From contig CP136067.1 in the NCBI GenBank assembly GCA_032622095.1, forward strand, positions 179,340,556-179,404,555: 64,000 bases of DNA. The letters run 5' to 3'. Of the stretch, positions 42,628 to 53,876 are shown piece after piece; the stretch's first letter is position 1; each line of letters opens with the position of its first letter. This DNA is from Siphonodentalium dalli (lineage: Eukaryota > Mollusca > Scaphopoda > Gadilida > Siphonodentaliidae). Under the pieces are notes generated by a model. The model saw only the letters and a program-made list of their open reading frames with translations, did no database searches and was not told the origin of the DNA. Made by a program: the position numbers and the translations under genes.

Positions 42628-44256
42628 CTACAAAGAGAATATTGTATTATAAAAGGAGTGTGGTTAGTTTAGCACCAATGCATGAGAGAGTTCAGTCCCC
42701 TGCATGCTACTGAACCCTACCTTGCAATATGCACAGACTATATAGTGGTAAGCGGTACAAAATCCATTACACTTAATTGTGCGTACATACGCCGGGAGCG
42801 GAGGGTGTCTCACCCCATCTTTGTTTGGTTAAAATGTTCAACAATAGGACATAATTTAATTTCGTATATGCATCGTTTTATATCCCCCCGAGTCACTCGT
42901 TTAAATACAACATATGGTTGCTGGAAATATGGCACTTGAATCTCCATCTTATTTCTACGTTATTTACACGAAATAGCACAGGCTCCATATATTATTTAAA
43001 ATTGACGTTAGAATTTTCTATACAAACGCTCTTTATTGTCACAATTTCAGGAATAGAATTACAAGAAATCTCTTTATTGTTCCTTACGAGATTCTATGAC
43101 TGGAAAGAATCTTTCTCCGGAATCCGTATTGAAAGTCCCTACAAAAGTATAACGCATTTGTCGGACATTTTTCATGTCCGGAATCAGATCGGGGTGTAAC
43201 ATATGCGAACATAAATTCATGTATCAAACCGTCAGATATTTAACGATATATTATGGGCTTGTTCGGTGCGTGAAATTGATAAGATAGTGCTCATGCGATA
43301 TGCCAATCTCGGTATATATTTAAATTACACACCCAACATGTATCATATAGACTAAAGGGAGTTATCATAGACCGCAATCAACGATGAGCAAAATTTCTCA
43401 AGAGGTATACAGGAGAATAAAACGATAATTGTGAGTCGTGGTCACACCCAATCAGTTTTCGACGAACGATGACATAAACTGTGGTCATTTAAAAAAAATA
43501 TATATTCGATTAAAAAAAATTCCCGGTATCGACATATAGGTCGATACATAGTTGAAGTGCCTGTCTACGAGCATTATATGTCACAGAAAGAAGCATTGAA
43601 TGAACGTACAAAAATACAACTTTGAACACGATGTGTGTGCCCGCCCCCACCAAAGGACAATGTGCAATGCCTGTAACAGAAAAGAGCGTTCCGTGTTAGT
43701 CTATTTCTGATATGGTAGAAATAATGTTCACGATCGCGTTTGATGTTTCACTTCTGTGCGGAAAATCTAAAACAGCTGGAAAATGATTGTGACCATGGCA
43801 ACCATTTTATCAGAGTTTATGGAGCCAGTATATCAATACTTCGTGTATTTGTCACCCTGCCTCCTTCCATATTACGTGTATTTGTCACCCTGCCTCCTTC
43901 CAAATTACGTGTATTTGTCACCCTGCCTCCTTCCAAATTACGTGTATTAATTTGTCACCCTGCCTCCTTCCATATTACGTGTATTTGTCACCATGCCTCC
44001 TTCCAAATTACGTAAAGAATTTGGTAGCTCAATTGATCAATGTCCGTTCAATCACGCACTGCAAATTCAAAGTTTTATCCCTGTCTCGAGATGCGTACTA
44101 ATAATTGCGTAACATGCCTGGGGGGGGGGCGCCACATGGAAATACATCTGTACTTAACTATCACTTACCAAGGGCATCTATCGAAACCATTGCTTTCTGG
44201 ATATTGCTCATACTCGCGAAGAAATCATTGATATCTGGAACTTCCTGGATATTCAT
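42356..44256 (-). CDS. Unrecognised two-exon gene, 119-residue protein, copy 2
   Basis: Coding exons 44256-44169 and 42627-42356 on the minus strand, with the same phases, length (119 residues), donor GTAAGTGATAG and acceptor TTTGTAG as copy 1. The intron is 1541 bp and lacks the P2 element of copy 1 but carries an expanded 33-bp minisatellite. Compared with copy 1 I count three replacements (I6V, S10N and an exon-2 Leu to Pro in HQQSPHV) and several silent third-base changes. That pattern suggests coding constraint, but the numbers are small. No family recognised. Confidence 0.7.
43495..44045. repeat. Family E copy 4 (intron of copy 2 gene)
   Basis: Same words as 34075-34500, enlarged by the 33-bp array. 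Confidence 0.68.
43843..44011. repeat. 33-bp minisatellite, five units, copy 2 only
   Basis: Unit GTGTATTTGTCACCCTGCCT plus 13 bp; copy 1 has a single diverged unit at the same place (34418-34452). One unit has a 5-bp insertion. Confidence 0.88.
44169..44256 (-). CDS. 119-residue gene copy 2, exon 1 coding part
   Basis: MNIQEVPDINDFFASMSNIQ followed by KAMVSIDAL, then donor GTAAGTGATAG. Confidence 0.7.
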
Positions 44257-44376
44257 GACTGTACATATACAACTGAATATTCTCACATAAAGTGTACTAA
44301 AATATGTTCTGGGTTAAATTGTCGTGGATTCAAGAATCTCAAATTGGACGAATAACCTCATTTTTCTGGATGTGGC

Positions 44377-44518
44377 CTATTTATTGTGTGTCAAATTTCT
44401 ATGGCTTCAATTTGACTTGATTTTATCCAATGGATATCAACCATTGAATGCATACTGCTCGCTTCATCCAATCAGGAATCGAGGAAACCCCGTGTTATTA
44501 TTATGGTGACTGACCAAT
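44377..44518 (-). promoter_or_regulatory. CCAAT/TATA-like promoter, copy 2
   Basis: CAATAAATAG on the minus strand at 44377-44386, with CCAAT words at 44427-44431, 44468-44472 and 44514-44518. Three of the four boxes of copy 1 are kept at the same spacing. Confidence 0.5.
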
Positions 44519-44579
44519 CGACGACCGAAGCCCTTTAAATCAACTGACAGTCTGACACCTTTGTTGCTTGGAACAACAT

Positions 44580-45975
44580 CCCTGATTAGGGAGTGTCTGG
44601 TGTCGCTTTGTTAGCTCGATGTCCACCCAATCACTTCATTGTACCAAACCCCTTTAATTAAGGTTTTAGAAAAATATTCTTCTGACATATCTATTTTCAT
44701 GTCTTTATAAAGAGATAAGAATTACGCGAGCAAGGAATAGTTTATTTCACCAATAGCAATTAAAAAAAAATACTTCGAAATTATGAACCTATTTATCCGC
44801 CACCCGAACACATTTCGGCGGGGGATATAGGAATGGTGTTTGTGGCTCCGTCCGTCTGTCTGGTCTGTCGAGCAGTCCCGAAAAGTTGTCCGGAGGTTAT
44901 ATTTCGAACAATTTATCAACGGATTTCAAAGATTTTTGGTATATGAGCTCACAAGGTGAATGTCTGAAACTAATTCGCAACTAGGACCGGTCAAACATTT
45001 TCACCACAGTTACGACCATTTGATTGTAAATGTTTGGCGTTTAGCACACACGAAAAGTTTCATTTCTTAAACTTATTGTTTCTCGAATTCGGCCACTAAG
45101 TCTTGCCATTCGCGCTTTCTTGATGTCTACAATCTTTCTACTTGTCTGAGGAGATAGCTCAACACAAGCGGATATCTGCTGGCTGCTAGATCCTCTTCCC
45201 TTTTTCTATTCTACTCATGTTTCCATCATCAAAATGTTGTTAATCATAAATGTAATATTAATTGGGGGCAAATAAATATTGTTTAAATCAAAGTTGTCCG
45301 GGTGTTACATCGAACAAGTATCAATTGATTTAAAAGATTTTTGGTATGTGAGTTCAGAAAAGGAGTATATCTGAAACCAGTTCTCCAACTGGGCCCGACC
45401 GTACATTTTTACCAGACTTACGGGCCCTTTAATTGCTATTTTTTGGCGTTCAGCACCCACTATATCAAAGTTGTCCGGAGGTCATTTCGAACAATTATAA
45501 ACAAAGAATATTTACATGTGAGTTCACAAAAGGAGTTACATGACAAGAGTTTACAAACTATAGGCCCGGCTTTCATTTTCACCAGAGTTACGGTCCTTTG
45601 ATTGTAGTATTTTTGGCGTTTAGCATCCAGGAAAAGTTGTCCGGGGGTATTTTGAACAACTATCAACGGATTTGAAATATAATATTTTGGTATATGAATA
45701 CACAAGAGTTTCTGCAACGAGTTTTCAAAATAGCCCCGGTCGTACATTTTCACCAGAGTTACGGCCGTTTGATTGTCATTTTTGGCGTATAGCACCCACG
45801 AAATGTTGTCCGGGATTTATGTCGAATAATTATCAACGGATTTGGAAGATTTCTGGTATGTGAGTTCATGCAAGGAGTTTCTGAAACGAGTTCGCAAACT
45901 AGGCCCGGCATTAAGTTTTACGAGAGTTGCGGTATTTATTTTCGGCGTTGCCATTTGAAATTTAAGCCCGAACTA
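44580..45975. repeat. Degenerate tandem repeat with GTTGTCCGG, copy 2
   Basis: Counterpart of 35440-36900, slightly shorter because one AACGGATTTCAAAGAATATT unit is missing near 45550. Confidence 0.75.
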
Positions 45976-45977
45976 AA

Positions 45978-46692
45978 ACTAATATAAAAGGTCGGTAGAC
46001 CTCATGTCCGCCTCTAATCGTGGGCTTGATACGACCGTTGTTTGCGCATAAAAACCTGTCTTTAGTGCTAGTAAACCTACATACCAAATTTAATTTCATT
46101 CAGTACACATTTACTAAAGTTATCATCCGGAAACCTCAAATTGGCAAAAATTCTAAGTAAAAAAGGGACATAACTCTGGTGAAAATCGGCGGGCGGAACC
46201 CGAATTCGAACTTGACTTGTGTTTTGCTGGGAGAAAGACACATACCAACTTTGGTTCAGATCAAATAATCCAAACTGGAGTTATCGGTCGGAAACCAAAA
46301 ATGTTAACAGACGGTCAAATTTTAAGTCGAATAAGGGCCGTAACTCATGTTAAAATAATTGGACGGAACTCATATTCGAACCTGGCCTGTATCTTTAGCT
46401 GGGAAATACACATACCAACTTTGGTTCAGATCAAATAATTCAAACTGGAGTTATCGGTCGGAAACCAAAAATGTTAACAGACGGTAAAATTCTAAGTCGA
46501 AAAAGGGGCATAACTCTGGTGAAAATATGAACCAGAATTCGAACATGACCTGTCTTTTCTGCTAGTAAACCCACATACCAAATTTAATTTAATTTGGTTC
46601 ACTCTAACTAAAGTTATCATCCGGAAACCTCGGACGCACGCACGCACACGCTGATTATAATAGTCTTCCGAACCCGTTGGGTCGGCGGACAA
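45978..46692. mobile_element. Family A unit inserted in copy 2
   Basis: Copies 1 and 3 read GCCCGAACTAAAACAAATAT directly into TTAACCAAT. Copy 2 is interrupted after ACTAAAAC by AAAAGGTCGGTAGACCTCAT and resumes after GGGTCGGCGGACAAT. This delimits a 0.7-kb mobile unit made of three to four GGGGCATAACTC-type repeats and a CGCACGCACGCACAC tract near its right end. Confidence 0.7.
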
Positions 46693-47470
46693 TTAACCAA
46701 TCTCAAAGAAATATTAATTGCATGATTTCAATTATTTTTAGTATATTTTGAAAATGGCCATCCCAAACTTTGCCCACATAGGCGGGGATTCCGCAATCGG
46801 CGACTGCTTGTTTTATTCTATTTTAGATCACAGCTATTTTCAGCGCCCATTGTGCACCAACCAAACTTGATTTGCTTTCCAAGTACACCAGTCATTTTGC
46901 GAAAGGACTTTTTGGCCATACGGATAGATTTACGACTACCAATAGCTATCCGTATTCGTAATCGTAAGGATGCGAACGGTCTCTATTATCGAACTATACT
47001 GGATGAAAAATCAACAGCAACCGAATTGGAAATATCGGGAAATCCGATAATGGTACGTATGATCCAAATATATTGGATTGTGGTCCACGGGAGGTCACTC
47101 TACGTTTAGGTATGCACTATAACATTTCGGGGCCACAAATATTTTTATAAAGGAAACTCTTGCAATTGCTAATAATGTGCTGTTTCAAAGTTTTATCCCT
47201 GTCCTATTGGGAATGCTGAGTTTGAAATTATTCTGGGATATAATTGTTGTATATGTTTCATCTCTGGATTGTCTGTGGTTTCCATGGCATTAGAACCTCG
47301 ATCGTCTCGAAACGTTTACACTTTGTTGAGGTGATGAACTCATGAAGTTCTGATATTCCTATCGGCCATCCCCATGTTACAGTTTCAGATCCAATAAAAG
47401 ACCGCTATAAGCCACACATCCCCGAATAAGGTGCCTTTATTTGGCCGGTGGTTTGTTTTGAAATGAAAAG

Positions 47471-48060
47471 TTGTATTCTGGGAACAATCATTGTACCACA
47501 CTTTGCTTCCAAGTTACTGTCTATTCAAGAACAGAAATTCCCCATGCAGAGAACGAAAAACAAAAAGAGCTACGCATTGATCTGAAAGAGATGCGTAATA
47601 AATATCCTCGCGACAAATGTTTCATTAGCAACAACAAAGTTATAGGAATAACAGAAGGATCTGGTGAACAGAGAAATTGACTTGGTAGTTCGGACAAATA
47701 TAAGTGTTGATTCTGGAGAAAGCAAAATTAAAATAAATCCTATTTGTCTTCATACTAACGCCGACAGCCTATTACACAAACGTGATCATCTAAAAGTACT
47801 CATAGACGATTTCAAACCTGCTTTCAAGTGCTTTGATATGTGTTACAGAAATTTTAACAGTGCTAAAGGACTATGGGAAATACTTCTTCACACAGAGGAT
47901 AATAGAAGACTGGAACGCGTTACCAAACCACATATTAGCATCACCATCTCTGAAGGAATTTAAAATGTTAATAGATTCATATTTCCCCAACAGGCGATAT
48001 CTATATGACGATGTCAATGACAGAACTCTACCAGCATAACAACATAATTTCAATCCATTA
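47471..48060 (+). pseudogene. Internally deleted LINE: endonuclease start joined to reverse-transcriptase end
   Basis: Plus strand. A frame with NEKQKELRIDLKEMRNKYPR may be the end of ORF1. Next, HTNADSLLHKRDHLKVLIDD resembles the start of an apurinic-like endonuclease domain, with VTEI following in another frame. It then runs directly into YGKYFFTQRIIEDWNALPNH and PSLKEFKMLIDSYFP, the extreme C-terminus of LINE ORF2 proteins. The whole reverse-transcriptase core is missing and at least one frameshift is present. After the stop there is a TGATGATGATGATAA tract. Confidence 0.6.
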
Positions 48061-48139
48061 TGATTGTGACATTTTTACCAATACATTTTCATTAGTACTG
48101 GAACAAAAATTCGAAAGACTTGTTCCATAATTATGATGA

Positions 48140-48262
48140 TGATGATAACCGCAGTAAAGTGTTTATTGGGGTTGGAGCCCAACATATTTAATAAGGAGCA
48201 GTGGGGCTGCCCATGATGCTTAGACTAATGTGCCGAGGGAGTTGATGAGCGGCCCCTGAAGG
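48140..48262 (+). repeat. LINE-associated 3' tail sequence, copy a
   Basis: ACCGCAGTAAAGTGTTTATT through GTTGATGAGCGGCCCCTGAA, then AATGTAATGT. Also at 49968-50107. Confidence 0.6.
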
Positions 48263-48273
48263 TGTAATGTAAT

Positions 48274-50107
48274 GTATAAACGGATTTAAAAGAATATTGG
48301 CATGTGAGTTCACAAAAGGAGTCACATGAAAAGAGTTTACAAACTATAGGCCCGGCTTACATTTAAACCAGAGTTACGGTCCTTTAGTATATTTTTGGCG
48401 TTTAGCATCCAGGAAAAGTTGTCCGGGGGTATTTTGAACAAATATCAACGGATTTGAAATATAATATTTTGGTATATGAATACACAAGAGTTTCTGGAAC
48501 GAGTTTTCAAAATAGCCCCGGTCGTACATTTTCACCAGATTTACGGCCATTTGATTGTCATTTTTGGCGTATAGCACCCACGAAATGTTGTCCGGGATTT
48601 ATGTCGAATAATTATCAACGAATTTGGAAGATTTCTGGTATGTGAGTTCATGCAAGGAGTTTCTGAAACGAGTTCGCAAACTAGGCCCGGCATTAAGTTT
48701 GACCAGAGTTGCGGTATTTATTTTCGGCGTTGCCATTTGAAATTTAAGCCCGAACTAAAACAAATATTAACCAATCTCAAAGAAACATTAATTGCATGAC
48801 TTCAAAATTACTTTTAGTATATTTTGAAAATGGCCATCCCAAACTTTGCCCAACATAGGGGGGGGGGGGGATTCCGCCATCGGCGACTGCTTGTTTTATT
48901 CTGTTTTAGATCACAGCTATTTTCAGCGCCCATGGTGCACCAACCAAACTTGATTTGCTTTCCAAGTACACAGTCGTTTTGCGAAAGGACTTTTTGGCCA
49001 TACGGATAGATTTACGACTACCAATAGCTAGCCGTATTCGTAATCGTAAGGCTGCGAACGGTCTCTAAAGTTATAGAACTATACTGGATGATATATCAAC
49101 AGCGACTGAATTGGAAATATCGGGAAATCCGATAATGGTTCGTATGATCCAAATCTATTGGATTGTGGTCCACGGGAGGTCACTCTACGTTTAGGTATGC
49201 ACTATAACTTTTCGAAATGTTTCGGTACCACACAGATTTTTTATAAAGGAAACTCTTGCAATTGCTAATAATGTGCTATTTTAAAGTTTTATCCCTGTCC
49301 TATTGGGAATGCTGAGTTTGAAATTATTCTGGGATATAATTGTTGTATATGTTTCATCTCTGGATTGTTTGCGGTGTCCATGGAATTAGAACCTCGATCG
49401 TCTCGAACTGCTAACTCTTTATTGAGGTGATGAAGTGCTGATACAATGTATTGTAAAGTATCATATACTACTCAGTAGTATTAACTGTTAGCACACACAT
49501 GGGTATGTGGAGCCTGTGATCTTAGGGGCGGAGTAAGCTGGGTGTCACATGGACTCTGCTGACAAATCAATGTCAACCGGGTCTCAGTGAGACATAGTTT
49601 ATTCTTTATGCTGAGATTCCAACCAAAAATAATATTAAAAAATAAAAATATATTTCAACAATGTATTTGCCTTATTACCACAGTTTGTAAATCCATGTTC
49701 ATGATTTTGATTCGGTTAAATATTATTAAAACAAAACAAAAGTTCTGATATTCCTATCGGCCATCTACTCCCATCTTACAGTTTCAGATCCAATAAAGGG
49801 CAGCTATAGGCCACACGTCCCCCGAATAAGGTGCCTTTATTTGGCCGGTGGTTTGTTTTCAAATGAAAAAGTTGTATTCTGGGAACAATCTTTGTATGAC
49901 ACTTTGCTTCCAAGTGACACTTTGCTTCCAACAGTAAGTCTGTTCAAGAACAGAAAATCCTTATGCCTGACCGCAGTAAAGTTTTAATCGGGGTTGGAGC
50001 CCAACATATTTAATAAGGGGCAGTGGGGCTGCCCATGCATGATTCTTAGACTAAGGTGCTGAGGGAGTTGATGAGCGGAAATAAAGAGCGCCCCCTGAAG
50101 GTGGACT
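48274..50107. repeat. Partial third copy of the duplication
   Basis: 48281-49420 matches 45.6-47.34 kb without the family A insertion. 49737-50107 matches 47343-48262 but lacks most of the LINE fragment (joined at CCTTATGCCTGACCGCAG). About 320 bp at 49421-49736 is extra. The 119-residue gene is not included. Confidence 0.75.
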
Positions 50108-51007
50108 GTGTTTATGTACACCGTCGACAGGGAATTTGATATACACAATTTGGGTTGCTGAAAACGAATGTCAGGCCGGTTTCCTAGAACCCCTCTAGTT
50201 TCGAGATACCCTGCACGACCGCGCCCTCGAATAAAACTTGTTCCAGTGGATAGAGGGGTCTTTCCTGAATTGTCACGTAGCAAAAAACACTATTTTTCGT
50301 GTAAACGGCACCACATTTCACTATTACCGTTGGTTGGCAAACACAATCTGCTCGATATGAATTTACATGGTTTCATTTGAGAGTTATTTTGCCACACATA
50401 ACGAATAAGACGATAAAATACGCATTAAATTAGGAATTTTCAACTGAAAATCGGAAAAATTAAGAAAAAATCACGATGGAGTCCAGATATGAACGATTGA
50501 CGAGATTGTTGTTAATTATCTGCCCTTGCATGGCGGGTGTTATATTAGTCCCAGGTTCGATGGAGATCTTTTAAGTTTTCTTGTTTAAATGCTCAACGCC
50601 TGTATGAAAATATGATGTCAATTTGTGTTCCGATGTACATATAAGAAATATTGGATTCGGCGCTCAGATTAGACGAATTTTAGGAACAAACTGTTTCTAG
50701 ATGATTGTAAACAACAGCCGCCATCTTGAATTTTGAATGGGGACACGTTTCACAGACAGTATTTTGGTGAGATCGAACCTTATTATTACATGTACTATTG
50801 ACCTATAATGAATTAACTGTATGATGGATCAAATCTGCAGCGTTTAAATTCTGCTTTTCCTGGTAAACGTGACTTGACTAACTTGAAATTGTTTTCTGAT
50901 TCTGAACGACCTGGCCAAAAAAATTCTTTCCACAGTGATCAAGTGTTGGATTTTAGTATTAACTGCTCCTCTAGCATTCCCAGCACATCGGTTCCAACTA
51001 TTTCACA
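50108..51007. other. No gene recognised
   Basis: Mixed sequence upstream of the LINE ORF1 frame, possibly its 5' UTR. I see no motif I can name. Confidence 0.4.
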
Positions 51008-51325
51008 ATGAGTGACACGCACACAGTAAATATCACTTCTGACATTTCGAAAGTCCAAAATATTTTGACTTGTGAAAATCAACAAGTGAAAGGCAGCGTT
51101 ACCAACGATCACGATGATCAGACTTCCACGCCCACACATCTAAAGAGGAAGGAGCGCGCCACATCGTCATCCCAAGTTTCTCCGTCCATGTATGCAGAAA
51201 CCAAGAAACAGTATAAACCTGTTTATCAAGGCAACCTTTTGCGGAGTCCTATTCCGTCTGACGATGGATCTAATGCAGGTGACATAATAAATAAAATAAA
51301 TAATAAATTTAGTTTAAAGCCGTAA
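51008..51325 (+). pseudogene. Probable LINE ORF1 N-terminal part, interrupted
   Basis: 105-codon frame: hydrophilic, Ser/Thr/Lys-rich, no domain visible (MSDTHTVNITSDISKVQNIL, then HLKRKERATSSSQVS). The last residues come from the AT-rich tail of the antisense element that follows. The matching ORF1 C-terminal part resumes at 52815. The assignment rests on that downstream frame and on position. Confidence 0.45.
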
Positions 51326-51399
51326 ATCCCCATAGAGCTCTTAGACTTTACATCAATACATATATAATGATGATTAGAACATAGTAAGAACTATCAATT

Positions 51400-52781
51400 A
51401 TGTACAATGAGCTGCTCATCTGGCTACCATCAGTGGATCGGATGATACACACGTTGAAACAGATGCGTTTTGAGTTTAGATGTGAACATTTTGAGAGACT
51501 GGGGTGCCCTCAAGTGAGAAGGCAATTTATTCCAGAGAAATGGCGAAGCCACGGAAAAGGCCAGGTCACCAGCTGTTACGAGGTCACCGGTACAAACACA
51601 AGGCTGTGAGAACTTTCAGATCGCAGATGCCGCGGAGGAACATATCGAGAAATCAAGTCTGCCAAGTATATTATGGGGTCTCGCTATTCAGACACTTGTG
51701 CGTTAATTTCAAAATTTTGAATTCAATCCGTTCCATCGGAGGTAACCAGTGGAGCTCGCGCAATAATGGCGTGACATGATCATATTTACGGCTCATAAAA
51801 ATAACTCGTGATGCAGATTTCTGAACATTTTCGATTTTGTCCAAGATAGACTGGTTGCAGTCGTACAACAGAGAATTGCAGTAGTCCAGACGACTTGTAA
51901 CGAATGCACACACTAGCTGTTTTGTGGTCTCGACGTCGATAACATTCCGCACCCTGCTGATATGTCTAAGATGGTTATACGAGGACCTGCACACTTGCTC
52001 GATGTGTTTTTCAGCAGACAGGTTCTCGTCCAAGAAATATACGAGGTTGCGGACTGTGCTGGATGGCGAGACAACACTGCCTTCAATATTGAGACTATGT
52101 TTAGAACATTTTGAAAGTTGCTGTCGCAAACCAATATATATTATTTCAGTTTTATCTGCATTCAATTTTAAGAAGTTGATTGTCATCCATGATCGAATAT
52201 CAGCGACACATCGTTCAAGCTTATATTTGGTAGAACTTGCAGAATCAAAATCCGGCTTAAAATGAATATACAGTTGTGTGTCATCCGCATAGAAGTGAAA
52301 AGATAATTCATGTCGTCTAATGATGTCGCCAAGTGGTAGTACATATATAGTGTAGAGCAACGGCCCCAGCACTGATACCTGTGGAACGCCGAATTTAAGA
52401 GAAGCTGCTTTCGATGTGGAACCGGAAACGGCAACCTTCTGCGTACGGTCGTGTAGGTAGGATCGAAACCAGTCCAATGCGGTCCCGACAATCCCAAGAC
52501 GATCGGAAAGTCTGTTTAAAAGGACAGCGTGGTCGATCGTGTCGAACGCTGCGCTTAAGTCGAGGAGCACGAGGCACGATACCTGTTGTTTGTCCATGGC
52601 TTGCAGTATGTCATTCTGCACTCGCAAAAGCGCAGTTTCAGTACTGCAAAATGACCTATACGCTTCCTATTCAGACTTCTGCTGAACCACCCCTTTAAGG
52701 TGGTCGCGGACTTGCTTGGCGACCTCACGCTCAATAACCTTCGACAAGAAGGAAAGATTAGAGACCACTCCAGCTCCGTCA
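51400..52781 (-). pseudogene. CR1/L2-like reverse-transcriptase fragment, antisense insertion
   Basis: The minus-strand open frame 52627-51671 (318 codons) has DLSAAFDTIDHAVLLNRLSD, a GVPQVSVLGPLLY block, the catalytic FHFYADDTQLY, LKLNADKTE and RLDYCNSLLYD. Upstream to 52781 the frame continues (SNLSFLSKVIEREV, STETALLRVQNDI) but contains a TAG near 52657. Downstream, SETP continues in other frames to FSVASPFLWNKLPSHLRAP and LKMFTSKLKTHLFQR near 51430, so there is at least one frameshift. Endonuclease and N-terminus are absent (5' truncated). The AATAAATAAAATAAATAA stretch near 51290 may be its 3' tail. Reverse transcription at the chromosomal target (target-primed) is the known role; this copy is dead. 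Confidence 0.85.
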
Positions 52782-52814
52782 AGGTAAATCATATTCCGCC
52801 TACCATCCTATCGT

Positions 52815-53078
52815 GTGAGAAAGTCTGTTTATGATGTGCGACGTGGACTGAAAAACCTCGGTGTACACGAATACCCGGGACCCCTCTTCATTAATGAGGA
52901 CCTTACAAGAACTCGTGCTAAAATTTTCCAACGAGCACGGAAACTAAAGCAAAATACGAAAATCGCTGAATGTTGGACATTCGATGGGAACATTTATGCA
53001 AGAGAGGCCCAGGGTGCTGACGTCTTGAAACTAACAACATTCAGACACATTGATGCCCTGGAGGAGCGGATAAACTAA
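52815..53078 (+). pseudogene. LINE ORF1 C-terminal domain
   Basis: Frame MRKSVYDVRRGLKNLGV, then FINEDLTRTRAKIFQRARKL and ECWTFDGNIYAREAQG, ending TAA. FINEDLT-x-x-R-x-x-x-x-x-x-AR-x-L and W-x-x-DG-x-I are seen in the C-terminal RNA-binding part of many invertebrate LINE ORF1 proteins. It probably belongs with 51008-51325, the two being separated by the antisense element. No ORF2 follows. Confidence 0.6.
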
Positions 53079-53310
53079 CTGCTGTGGCCTTTCAATGTGT
53101 CATCGACCACCATCAGCTAGTTGGTCGTTGTCACAGTTGTTGGCCATTATATATAAGTAGTAGCCCTAGAGTAAGAATAATAGGAAAGTTGGGAAACAAC
53201 ATGTAATTTTTTTTTTAAACCCACCCACCTCCCCTGTTGCACTCGAAATCTCATCAAAACGAATACGCTTCGGACATGCATAACTATCGAATATCGATAA
53301 TCACACTTAC

Positions 53311-53532
53311 CATACATTTCTTGAGAGGTATATCCAGAAAAACAACTTTTATCAGGTGAAAATAATCAAAATCACGATCAAATTTGGCTCGACACAACAT
53401 CATTAGCACGGAAATGTTAGGATCGATAACTCTTCCGAAAAGTCGGTTGAACTCGGTTCGGTCAAAAAGGCGAAATACTTTTAAGCGGGCCAACCTTTGA
53501 CTTGTCCCCGGAGTATAAACCTTGCCATCGCT
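53311..53532 (-). CDS. Possible exon, unrecognised
   Basis: Minus-strand frame of 74 codons bounded upstream by TAG and ending at ATG|GTAAGTGTG, a good donor. Residues include TEFNRLFGRVIDPNISVLMM and KFDRDFDYFHLIKVV. No acceptor or partner exon is certain and no family is recognised. It could be chance. Confidence 0.3.
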
Positions 53533-53876
53533 CTATCGTCGACGTCGTCGTTGTATGGGTGGTGGGGGTGGGGGGCACATCACAAGGCGATGGTGTCGCG
53601 AAATATGCATTGTTATATGTTTTGATGATCAACTCTTTTCAAAAGTAAATGTAATCGAAGATCTACTTGACTAAATATGGGTGAGTGTGTGGGCCAACCG
53701 TGCATTTAATAGCTGGATGTAGAGTGAGCGCTCAAATCTTCGCCGGCTTTCCAGCACACACGAGAACAGTCGAGAAACCTGTGCTGAACTTGTTCAATGG
53801 AAGCTGACGCTTTTCGTGGGTGAACTGTTGTCTGTCGACAACCGTATACGTCTCCAGTACAACTGAAATATTTTAG

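Larger units (their letters stand above)
38015..47342. repeat. Tandem segmental duplication, copy 2 (~9.3 kb)
   Basis: Same order as copy 1. Copy-2-specific: about 105 bp at 38403-38507, a TTAA element at 41222-41620, a 33-bp minisatellite expansion at 43843-44011 and a 0.7-kb family A insertion at 45978-46692. It lacks the four copy-1-specific pieces listed for 28538-37672. Confidence 0.9.
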
